Positions 13,556 to 22,862 of a stretch of DNA of 64,000 nucleotides are shown here, piece by piece; position 1 is the first letter of the stretch; every line of letters starts with the position of its first letter. The notes under the pieces are model-generated. The model did not search any database, was not told the origin of the DNA, and saw nothing but the letters and a program-made list of their open reading frames with translations. Source of the stretch: Anaeramoeba flamelloides (taxonomy: Eukaryota > Metamonada > Anaeramoebidae); the NCBI GenBank assembly GCA_027625915.1, contig JANTQA010000008.1:2373001-2437000 (forward strand). The letters are read 5' to 3'. A program made the translations under genes and the position numbers.

Positions 13556-15773
13556 TTTTGAAGAGAGAAAATTGCTTTTCTCCTGTGTGCCCTAATTTCT
13601 AAACTTTTTTTAGAAATTTTGTTAAAGAATCACAAATTTTATTATCACTTACTAATGATAATATATATGATGAATTCTTTTTATTAATAATATCTCTGAT
13701 ATTATTAATTTTTTTATATTTTTTCAAAAAATTCAGATATCCAGATTTTTTCGATTTATTTTATAGGCCGGACAGTCCCATAAAAAATGATCGAAATCTT
13801 CAATGATATCAATATTTAACTTTTCTTTACATAAATCACAATTTTTATTTTTATTTTTACTTGTTACATAAGAGTACCTATTTAAACAATTAGTAAAATT
13901 TCGAAATTTTAGAATTGTTTTTGAAGCTTTCCAAAAATGATTTTCTTTTTTGTTTTTTAAATCGTGAGAATTAAAACTTTTGGAAAGTTTTTTATTTTAA
14001 AATGCAGCAAAGACTTTTGTTTAAAAAAAAAAGTGTTTTCCTTCATGAGTCAACCTCTGAATCGTATTTAAAGGTAGAGACTGAACTTCAATAAAATAAA
14101 AAACTTTCCAAAAGTTTTAATTCGCATTCACTAAAAAAAAACAGAAAAACTTTTTTAAAATAAGAGAACTTTAAAAAAAAGTTAATAAAAGTCCGAAATT
14201 TTTAAAACGAATCTCATCAATTTCTTGGGTAAACTCTCTTAATAAAAAAAAATAAGCAAAATTTGCAAATAAAGAAAATTTTTTCCCTTTTGTAATTCAA
14301 TTATCCAGATTTACTTTTTATTAAGGTCTAGATTTTGAATTTACTCTTTAGTGTGTTTCGCGCAAACAGATTTAATTTGTAAGGTGATTATTTGAAAATT
14401 CAAAAGAAAAGCGAATTTTTTACAAAAAGACAGATTTATTGTCAATCATGATATAATATAATAATCAAAAATTTTTGACACAACTTTGAATCAAGAATTG
14501 TGGTGGCCAAATCTCAAAACAGATATAGCATAAAAAAAAAACAACTCAACATTTTTGGATAATATTATTTACTTACATTCTTTGGTAAAATTTTGTAGCT
14601 TTTTTGAGAAAAATGGAAATTTTGTTTTTTGATAAAGGAATAAGGCTGTATTTTCTGAACAAAAAGAGGGTGGCTGTTTAAATTCCTGAATTGGATGCTT
14701 ATCATTGATTTTGGTGGGGACATTTTTGATTTGCTTTGTAAAAAGATCGTCGGTTTTAGATCAATTTTGTTGGGGAAATGGAGCGAATTGTTAAATTTCA
14801 AACATCTAATTGGAAATCGGAAAGTGTATAAATTGGTATCTATTGTCATCATTGTATTGCAATCCTCTTGATCATAGTTGTCTGGCAGACGAACTAACAC
14901 GACGATCCTTGTGCTTTCAGCAGGCAAACTTTTAAAATGTGATTTGATCTTGTTTGGAGGACTTTTATCTGTTTTTTGCGTCCTTTTGAGAACCCAATTC
15001 TCGTTCGAAGAATGAATTCGGGTTATTTGTAGTGTGTTGGTTGGTGAAGGATTATAAAAAGTCAATGGTAACTTTGAAGATTCCAATCCATTGACAAAAA
15101 TTTCATAATTCGAATCAAGCCCAAAAGAGCTTGGCAGAACATTGCCATATACAAGAACACTAAACTCGCTTGTAAAATTTGGTTTTATTAGGATCTTGAA
15201 ATAATTAAAGCCTGTTTTGAGAGCTGAATATGTAATCTGGAATTTTGAAAATTTTGAATTGTTTTCCTTTTTGAAATTCATTTTGTGCCAATCGTCAAGA
15301 GGGTTTTTGTGCAAAAAAAAAGAAAAAAAAAACAAGAACAGTTTAGATTAGAAAATTCCTAGAAGACGAAACCAAAAACAAGAAAAAGATTGAAGAGTTA
15401 TACATAATCAAAATTTAAAGAAAACTTTTCCCTATTTTCTGTATCAAAAGCAAACATTTGATCATCACTAAATAATTTTGAATCAAAGCGTAGCGAGATT
15501 TTGTTGAGTGCATAAGGTTCTCTGTGTGAATTAAAATCCAGGTTGTTCAAGTAATTGGTTTGAATGAATTAAATTAGAGTAAATCATAATCCACAAATTG
15601 TTGTCGGAATGAATAAAAATTGTTATTTCTTAGTTGCAATTTGGACTTATAAAGATAAAAAAAAAAAAAGATCAAAGATAACTTACATGTTACCAAAATT
15701 GTGATATTTGTTTTCGGGTTGTTGTGTCTTTTGGAGATCAATATAAATTTGTTTTTCGGAGTAATATTGGACT
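7374..15773 (-). CDS. TMEM131-like type I membrane protein (multi-exon, 5' end missing)
   Basis: Homologue of TMEM131, an ER/Golgi membrane protein with PapD-like/Ig-like lumenal domains that assists cargo (collagen in animals) secretion. Exons in transcription order: 15773-15687, 15521-15404, about 15236-14577 (acceptor could be 15266), and 10709-7374. Donors read GTAAGT, GTATAA and GTAAGT. Phases agree, and the join PKN|IFN across the 3.9-kb intron restores the family alignment: FSGVINF...YQGEIIKG matches FSGKITV...YQAEVLDG of human TMEM131 as I recall it. The C-terminal lumenal domain contains IFKRNIIISNSGNLPI and IPEKKSMKIPIIIKPNYS, followed by the hydrophobic membrane segment near 8310-8215, the family's usual arrangement. 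The cytosolic tail is about 280 residues, Asn-rich, and shows no family motif. At least 1,399 residues are covered; the signal-peptide exon upstream of 15773 was not found. The gene is strongly AT-biased. Confidence 0.8.
11405..11690. repeat. CCTAACG palindromic repeat, family B copy 1
   Basis: Contains GTTAGGTTTTTTTGAG near 11527 and its inverted partner AAAAAACCTAACG near 11597, forming an imperfect palindrome around CCGAAAATTTATTAAAATTTT. Preceding blocks (GTGCCGTAGAGTG, GTGTTCTAGG) and following ones (AACCTAACGG, AGGAAATTAAAATCCTC) are shared with 51540-52150. Shorter related copies lie at 19775-19925 and 43317-43572. There is no coding capacity. Confidence 0.55.
12043..12490. mobile_element. 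Inverted-repeat element, family C copy 2 (diverged)
   Basis: About 450 bases homologous to 37679-38146. Shared blocks include TTTTATAATCGATCTT, CAACACTTATTAAAAA, AGTACCAAAAGAATTT and TTTTCAGGTTCTAT. The right terminus (TTTTCTTGTTTCGC) still resembles the intact copy; the left terminus is poorly preserved. No open frame. Confidence 0.55.
13515..13967 (-). mobile_element. 3' end of a LINE-type retrotransposon with poly-A tail
   Basis: Minus-strand reading from 13965 to a TAG at 13601-13599 gives about 120 codons with the zinc-binding C-terminal signature C-x2-C-x13-H-x4-C (CDLCKEKL...DHFLWDCPAY). This signature follows reverse transcriptase in many non-LTR retrotransposons. Forty-odd bases past the stop the + strand shows a run of 39 T (13515-13553), which is the element's poly-A tail in its own orientation. 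Everything upstream of this terminal domain is absent, as expected for a 5'-truncated insertion. An inverted-repeat element begins exactly where the readable part ends (13968). It sits in the TMEM131-like intron in the same orientation as the gene. Confidence 0.7.
13968..14123. mobile_element. 156-bp element with 32-bp perfect inverted repeats
   Basis: A 32-bp arm at 13968-13999 (starting GAATTAAAACTTTTGG) returns as an exact reverse complement at 14092-14123, with a 92-bp centre. The perfection of the arms suggests a recent origin or arrival compared with other inverted-repeat elements here. It abuts the 5' limit of the readable LINE fragment, so it may have inserted into that LINE. No other copy was noticed in the window. 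Confidence 0.65.
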
Positions 15774-18093
15774 CTAAAAAATATTGGAAAAAAAAACGAA
15801 TTGGGGATAAAACTTTATTTTGTCTCGAATACTATTGAAAGAAATGGTTACTTTTTATTTGATCTTACAGGAAAACATAAATTCAAAAGTAAAAAAACAT
15901 AAATAATAATGTATATTTTCATTCTTTTAAAAAAATGATTTAAAACGTTCGTAAATTTTTCGAAAATACTTTATCAAACACAATACTATTACAACCCAAG
16001 CTTTATATAACACCTTGTTTAATAAACTTTTAGTTGAATGAGAAGAAAATTATGTGAAAAAGGGTTCATTTTTAAGTTTTTTTTCTTTTAATAAAAATTA
16101 TGATTGAAAATTAATGGAACCAATTCCATTTTGTAATTGAACAGAATTCATATCATAGTAATATCTATTCTTTTAATTCTTCAAGATTTAATACTCAAAT
16201 ATAATTAAATTCATATTAAGTTTGTTTTTTTTTTCAGATTAAACAGACCAAATAAAATTTAAAGAAAAGTTTGTAAATCAAATTCATATTTTTTTTTCAG
16301 ATATGGGTAGAATAAGATGACTTGCCCAATCGATTTGTTTTTTTTGGTTTGAATAGATCATGTAAAAACTTTTCATTTTTTTTTTGCTTTTTTTCAATTT
16401 TTTGTTTTCTGTTAAAGATACTCCTTATAGACAATCCCAAAATTGTTAGCAAAATCAAATTAAATAACTAAATATTTCGGATGTTTTGTGGAAAACTTGT
16501 GAAAATAAAAAACAGTAAAAATAGAGTTTTTATGGTAATCTGGATTTTGACAAGAAAATTGCTTCTTCGATTATTAAAAGTTGTTTGTAGACAGAACTCG
16601 ATGAGATAATTAGTAAATACTTTAATTCAAAATAGTAAATGTAATTTGGTTACTTTAGTGGTCTTTGAAAAATAGTTGTGAAGCCACTACTTTAAAAAAT
16701 AATTTTAAAAGATGGAAAAAATAATATTTGTAATTTTTAAAATTGCCTAAAACCAATTAAAAAAAAATCAGCTTGTGAGAAAAGATCACTCTCTACAAAT
16801 CAATAATGAAAAACAAGGATATTTTATCAAAAAAAGTGAATAAGAAGTGATACTCAATTTAAAAAAACAAAAGTTGTCAATTTTATCAATTTAAGGATGT
16901 AAGCCGTATTCGGTTTCAAAGTGTCAACCTATGATTCTTTATCAGATCTCATAGATTTTTTTGCATTTTTCTCATTTTTCAAATATTAATTTTTATCTCT
17001 GAAAATAGATCAAAACTCCTTACTTTTTTTAATTTAGTTAAAGTTAGAAACTAACAAAAAATTAGATTAAATTGGATGGAATTGATTTTTTACTTAAGAA
17101 AACAATATGTTGCAAATTGAAGAAATTTTACCTTTCGGACATTAAAATATGAAATGGGTGTATTTTATTTTCAAAATTTCATTTTTTGGAAATTTGGATC
17201 TTTGTCAATTGTTTTTTATAATTTTAATTTGTTTTCTTGTGATCCCTTCAGCTTTTTTTTTGTTAATAGCATTTTTTGCAATTGAGATTCTTTTTGAATT
17301 TTATTTTTTAATTGAATTTTTTGCATTGAGATCCTGAAAACTTTTTTTTGTTAATAGCATTTTTTGCAATTGAGATCGTTCTTAACATTTTTTTTTTATT
17401 TTAATTTTTTCTTTTAACTATTCTTTTGATTTTTTTTTTTTTTCAATTTTTAGTCAAAGATCCTAGTATTTTTCCCCATTATTTTTAATTATTTTTTATT
17501 GGGATTCTGTGAATTCTGTTTTATTATTTGAATTTTTTGATTGAGATCCTGAAAACTTTTTTTTGTTAATTTAATTTTTCAAACAAAAAAAGTGTAATTT
17601 AACAAGATTGTTATTTGTGGTCTAACTCTCCCTGAGTATAGAGCAAATCCAATGTAAGTAACATAATTCTTATTTCCCCACTTACTATTTATATACCCGA
17701 GGTACACTTAAAAAGTTAAATCAATTGGTTTCCCAAAGCATTTTAGATGAGGAATACATAATAAAAACATTGCCTTTTCATTTTTACATATTTTTCTGTA
17801 ACAAATATGTCTTTCAGGTTAAATAGATCAAAAATTGTGATATCAATTTATTTGGACTTTTTTTATGATATGTGATGGGTTTAGAAGAATTCAAAATGAT
17901 GACCAGATTGAAGAATTTTAAAAAGAGTATATACAACCGAAATTATATCTAACTTACATTTCAGATAAGTTGTAATGAAAAAAAAAAATATTTTGTTTCT
18001 TCTGAGGACATTTATTATCTCTTTCATTTCACTTAATTTCATATTTTTTTTATTAAAAATTATACATTTAACAATTTAATATAAACTCTTTTT

Positions 18094-18285
18094 CAAAAAT
18101 TGTAACTCACCCGAAATAATAAATTGAAAAAAATAAAATATCCTTTAGTATCCAAGAACAAGTAATAACTAAACATGATTTGTAATTCACTTTTAAAACC
18201 TTCTAAATATATAAAAGCCTGATATATTAAATATTAAAAAAAAAATAAAACCAAAAACTAAAAAAAAAGCGAGTCACAAATTTTG
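18094..18285. mobile_element. 192-bp inverted-repeat element, family G copy 1
   Basis: The left end CAAAAATTGTAACTCAC pairs with GAGTCACAAATTTTG ending at 18285. A second copy is at 49211-49400 with the same internal block CCGAAATAATAAATTGAAAA and CCTGATAT. Homology between the two loci continues rightward past the element to about 18530 and 49690, including ACAGTCTCAATTTTC and a purine-rich A/G tract. The element may therefore sit inside, or be the end of, a larger repeat. Confidence 0.55.
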
Positions 18286-19120
18286 AAAAGAGCATTACAG
18301 ATTTTTTATTTCTGAACATTTACTGAATAGGAGTTGAACCACAAGATTTTTGATGAATAATTAAATCCATTTTCAAAGATATTACATAGTCTCAATTTTC
18401 ATAGTGATTATTTGTCTTTTTGGAGATCTCTTTTTTTTTCCACATGATCTTAAAAAAAAAAAAAAAGAAAAAAAAAAGAAAAAGAAATCAAAAAAAGAAG
18501 AGAAAAAGAAAAACAAATAAAAAAATAAAAATTTGAAAAAGCAAAACTAAAATTTGGCAAAATTAGAAAAAATGATTCTGATCTAAAAATTTGAAAATTT
18601 TTTTTTGTATGAATACTGGAATATATTTTTTTAATAAGAATACAAAACCCTCAAAACAACTCCCATTAACATTATAAAGTGAGTCAAAATTTTTGAAAAA
18701 TAGTTTAGAATTTTTGGATGTGAATCAATCTTAATTTTTAAAAGGAAATAAAAAATAATTAAATAAAAAATGATAATCTAATACATCAAATTATTATTTT
18801 TTTTTTTTTGATTAAACATTAATAAAGATTAGAAATTTATTTCCAAAGTATTATTCAAAATTATTCAACTGGAAATTTATTTAGATACAATTTTACATTT
18901 TAGTGGATGATTTAAAAAAAATCAAAAGAAATCCTAACACTAGCAAATAATTATTTGATAACAATTCTCTAAAAGATAATTTAAAAAATGGATTATTTAT
19001 CTTAATTATATTGAATCGGTTAACAGACGGTTTAGAAAAATTTAATTATGAAATAAAATGTTTAAATTAATCTAATGTTTCAATTATTTCAAAACATTAA
19101 TCGGATATGTAAAACACGCA

Positions 19121-19323
19121 TACAGTCAGTTTCACTTTTAAGGCACAAACTTTCAACGAAATTTAAGGCACCAAAAAATCTCAAATTAAGGCACAAAATT
19201 TGGATTTTTTTTTTTTTTACAATTTATTTTTACTAGAATTTGAATTTTGTGCCTTAATTTGAGATTTTTTTTGTGCCTTAAATTTCGTTGAAAGTTTGTG
19301 CCCTAAAAGTGAAACTGACTGTA
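19121..19323. mobile_element. Palindromic Tc1/mariner-like MITE, family A copy 1 (best preserved)
   Basis: About 200 bp running from TACAGTCAGTTTCACTTTTA to GTGAAACTGACTGTA, almost wholly palindromic around an AT-rich centre near 19222, with TA at both ends. Each arm holds three copies of TTAAGGCACAAA (starts 19138, 19163, 19186; inverted at 19246, 19270, 19295), spaced 23-25 bp. No coding capacity. Eight further copies lie in the window. Confidence 0.8.
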
Positions 19324-19473
19324 AAGAATTTCAATTTTTATTGATAAACCCCGAATTTAAAATTGAAAATATGGTGGTTTCGGTAAATAAATAAAAATTT
19401 AAATTTTTATTAAATTTCAAATTTTAGCTTTCCCTTATTTAGACAAATTAATAAAATGTAATCAGTTGCTAAA

Positions 19474-19674
19474 TACAGTCGGTTTGAAATTTAAGGCACA
19501 AACTTTCAATGAAATTTAAGGCACAGAAAAAAATCTCAAATTAAGAAACAAAATTTGAACTTTTTTAATTCACAAATTATTTTTCTAGAATATGAATTTT
19601 GTGTCTTATTCAAGATTTTAATTGTTCCTTAAATTTCGTTGAAAGATTGTACCTTAAAAGGGAACTGACTGTTA
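19474..19674. mobile_element. Family A palindromic MITE, copy 2
   Basis: TACAGTCGG...GGAACTGACTGT, with the same TTAAGGCACAAA arrangement but more substitutions. It lies 150 bp from copy 1, in the same repeat cluster. Confidence 0.7.
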
Positions 19675-19774
19675 TAAAAACAATTAGAATTTAAAAGGTT
19701 TTATTTAACTCAAAAAAAGTAATTTTTTTAATATGTGTATCATGTATTATTGAATTATATAAGTTAGTAATGTT

Positions 19775-19925
19775 TTTAGGGTTTCTTGAGTTTTCTATTT
19801 ATTTGTCAAATCAATAGATTTTAGTTAAGTTTTTTTGAGTTTTCTATTTATTTTCCAAAATAAAATAGAAAACCTCCAAAAAACCTAGAACACCTTACAA
19901 ATAAAACATAAAACAGCAAGAAAAT
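19775..19925. repeat. Family B (CCTAACG-type) palindromic repeat, copy 2
   Basis: TTTTTGAGTTTTCTATTTATT and its inverted partner AATAGAAAACCTCCAAAA form an imperfect palindrome. CCTAGAACACCTTACAAATAA is shared with the copy at 51540-52150. Confidence 0.45.
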
Positions 19926-20437
19926 CAAAATTATGTTTCCCAAAATTCAAAGGAATGTAGTAAAATCTTTGATTTTTCTGCACTATTTTAAAATATTGTA
20001 AAGTTAGTAACTATACAACACTTTATGGCACTTACAAGATCCAAAGAAATATTACAATAATTAAAAAATCATGTTAATTTATTTCAAACCCGAAGGGGTT
20101 TTAGCTATTCATTTAACCCAACAAATCTAAACTTTTGGAAACCTTTTAACTGTGTAAATAGATATTACTACATAATTAACAAAGTCTCAACCCAATTTTG
20201 CACTTTATGTTTAACTACGAACATGGAAAAATAATATATTTTATCGTAGTTTATTCACGGGTACTGCCTTTATATGAAAAGGGTGAATTAATATACCAAA
20301 AAAAAATTTAAAAAAAAAACATTAATGAATTATATTTAAAATAGGATAGTTTGTAATCATTTTTATTTATGAATAATCACAAAATCTTCTATTTTTAGGT
20401 TTGTGTGCTGAAATAGAATCCATATGTATCTAAAAAT

Positions 20438-20632
20438 CCACTTTCTAGACACAAGATTTCAATGAAAATCAACCAACAACAACAATTTTCAAATGAAAAC
20501 TCAAAAATCAGATTCTTGTACAAAAATTATCTGTAAAAAATAAATTCAGATGAAATGTGCCTTTATTTGAGATTTTTTTTTATGTTTTAAATTTCGCTGA
20601 AAGTTTTATGTCTTAATAGAGGAATAAATTGA
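20438..20632. mobile_element. Family A palindromic MITE, copy 3 (decayed)
   Basis: The right arm is still recognisable (GTGCCTTTATTTGAGATTTTT, AAATTTCGCTGAAAGTTTTA). The left arm is heavily changed and the TACAGT ends are lost. It is an old copy judged by divergence. Confidence 0.5.
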
Positions 20633-20917
20633 ATCAAGTAAGAAATTCAAACGAATTTTTAATGGTGTTATCAAAAACAATATCATGGTTGACAATTTAC
20701 TCTGATAAAATATAATCCCACAATTCTAAAAATTTAAAGCTTTTACTAAAACAATTAGGAATTGAAATAAAAATGCTAAATTAATAATATACTTGTAAAT
20801 AAATAATTATTATGAACTCAAAGGATTTTTTAAAATGTAAAAAATGATGAATTTTAACGACAAGAAAGGTAATAGAAATAATTTTTTATTTGATTTTATT
20901 GTTCTGGTATATTTTAC

Positions 20918-21118
20918 TACAGCAAGTTCCACTTTTAAGGCACAAACTTTCAACCAAATTTAAAGCACAAAAAAATTCTAAAATTGAGGCACAAAATTTG
21001 TAATTTTTTATTTTGCAATTTATTTTACTGTAATCTGAATTTTGTACCTTAATTTGAGATTTTTATTTTGCCTTAAATTTCGTTGAAATTTTGTGTCTTA
21101 AAAGTGGAACTGACTGTA
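20918..21118. mobile_element. Family A palindromic MITE, copy 4
   Basis: Begins TACAGCAAGTTCCACTTTTA and ends GTGGAACTGACTGTA; all six internal motifs are recognisable. Confidence 0.72.
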
Positions 21119-21864
21119 AATTTATTCCTTGAAGTTGAGTAAAAATTGTAAAAAAAAAACATTTAAATAAATCTATTTTGATACTTCAAAAATAATGATA
21201 TATTTTTATTTATTAAAATTCAAAAAAATATCTAGGAAATATTATCACACTTTTCAAAGATAAAAAGAAAAAGTTGGTTAATTTTTTTATTATTAATAAA
21301 TTAGTGACTAAAACAATTCCAGTAAAATAAAAAAAAAAAAAAAAAGAAAAGAAATTTAATGTATTAACATATTAATGTTTAATACTATTAAAAGGTTATT
21401 ATCGAATAAAAGGAATTACTTTTTAAAAGCTTTTCACTATTAAATAAAAAAGTTATATCAAAAATACCAATAAAACATGAAATTCTCTTTTTTAAAATAG
21501 AATTTTTAAAAAAATTAATTAATTATATTTTTTTTTTGAGATCTCTAGAATATTTGGATTTGAAAAATTTTTTTTGATCTGGTTGAAATCAAATAATTAT
21601 TAAGTATTATATAAATATAATCTGAAAATACAAAGTGGAAGAGTTTCTTTTTATATTTTGAAATATAATCTTCTAAAAAAAAAAAATTAAATACATTTCT
21701 CCAAATTTCATATTTTTTTTTAAAGAATATTTTCTCTGAAATTTTAATTATTGATAATAGCAAAATTAAAGTTTTAGATTTTTGTTTTAAAAAATTTTTT
21801 GGAGATCTAACACTTAAGAGCACCAAGTTAATTTTAAATAAACTGTTATATATTTTAATTTCGG

Positions 21865-22206
21865 TGGTTAGTATGGTGTTTCTACCCCCTTAAGGGGTTA
21901 TCAAAGCACATGTTCAAATTTGAAACAATTTCAAACTTTTAAAAGCAACTGGAACAGATATTTAGAACAACTTGTGAATTTTTTTTGTGTTTATATACAT
22001 GAAATAGAATTTATGGATTTTTATAAATCTAATTTTAGAAGGTCCCCTTTAAAGTTCAACATAATGAAAATTGTTGCAATAGTAAAATTTCAAAATTTTT
22101 TTCGGAGAAGGAAATTCTCGGTGGGCAAATTTAACTGAGATTAAGGAACTCTTTCAATTGTTTTTAATCGAACATTTCACCGTTTTCACCTGAAAACCTA
22201 GTCATT
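21865..22206 (+). mobile_element. Family I element, copy 1
   Basis: Homologous in opposite orientation to 58418-58943: shared blocks include TTTCAAACTTTTAAAAGCAACT, ATTTAGAACA, AAATTGTTG, GAAATTCTCG and CACCGTTTTCACCTGAAAA. The plus-strand open frame over this element (21920-22138) and the minus-strand ones over the other copy give weakly similar peptides (FQTFKSN / FQTCKSN). This follows from the shared DNA and does not by itself show a gene. Confidence 0.5.
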
Positions 22207-22862
22207 TAATTTGGATTAACAATATCCTAAATAGTAAAAATATCTAGATTTAAAGAATTAGAAACATGAGTTAAAAACACTTACAAGTTTTATTGATATA
22301 TTTCTTTAAAAATTCAATTTTTGTAATTCTTAATTCGAAAAAAAAAAAAACTTTTCTTTTATAATATCATAAAAATTAAAGAATTTATTTTTGTTATATG
22401 ATAGAAATTGAATTGTCGATTTCATAAAAAAAAAATAGTTCCTTAGAAAATTAATCTCTATGCTTTATCAATTATAATGATAGTGTTGTAACGTATGAAA
22501 GTACAGAAAATCGATAATAATATCTTTTAATGAGCATCCCTGTTGTGGTGAAAGATTGATCTGTTAAGCAGATTAATTTGTATTTAAAATTATTAAAAAA
22601 AGAAAATAAACAAAAAGAAAAAAATAAATAACACAATAAGGAACAAAATGAAACTTTCATTTAATGATAACTGGACATACGAATGAGTCTTTGTCCGAAA
22701 AAAAAAAAAAAAAAACATAAAAAATTTCAAATAAGATAAATTCAAAATATCAAATTCATGAGAATTATCGAAAAAAGATTGCTCATTCTTATAGATTATC
22801 AAACCATAATTAAAAAATAGAATAAAAAAAATTAAAAAATAAAAAGAAAAAGATCAATTATT

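Larger units (their letters stand above)
10710..14576 (-). other. 3.87-kb intron of the TMEM131-like gene, loaded with elements
   Basis: Bounded by donor GTAAGT (complement of 14576-14571) and acceptor AATAG just before 10709; both junctions are phase 0. It holds a CCTAACG palindromic repeat (11405-11690), a family C element (12043-12490), a LINE 3' end with poly-A tail (13515-13967) and a 156-bp inverted-repeat element (13968-14123). The rest is AT-rich, with no coding signal. The minus-strand open frame at 10713-10904 is low-complexity and lies just inside the acceptor. Confidence 0.7.
15774..22862. other. 7-kb gene-poor stretch rich in miniature elements
   Basis: No gene could be supported. 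The missing first exon(s) of the TMEM131-like gene should lie somewhere near the left part. Open frames such as 17149-17337 are Phe/Leu-rich low-complexity reads of T-rich sequence. Recognised contents: repeat 18094-18530, four family A palindromic elements between 19121 and 21118, a CCTAACG repeat at 19775-19925 and family I element 21865-22206. The right part is the 3' flank of the kexin-like gene. Confidence 0.5.

Noticed and set aside
17149-17337. Hydrophobic 62-codon frame as a membrane protein
   Set aside because: It is a reading of T-rich repetitive DNA in which TTTTTTTTTGTTAATAGCAT-like segments recur; the hydrophobicity follows from poly-T.
21920-22138. Arg/Phe-rich frame as a gene, supported by a similar peptide near 58650
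   Set aside because: Both are inside copies of the family I element; the similarity is of DNA, and the frames are not equally open.
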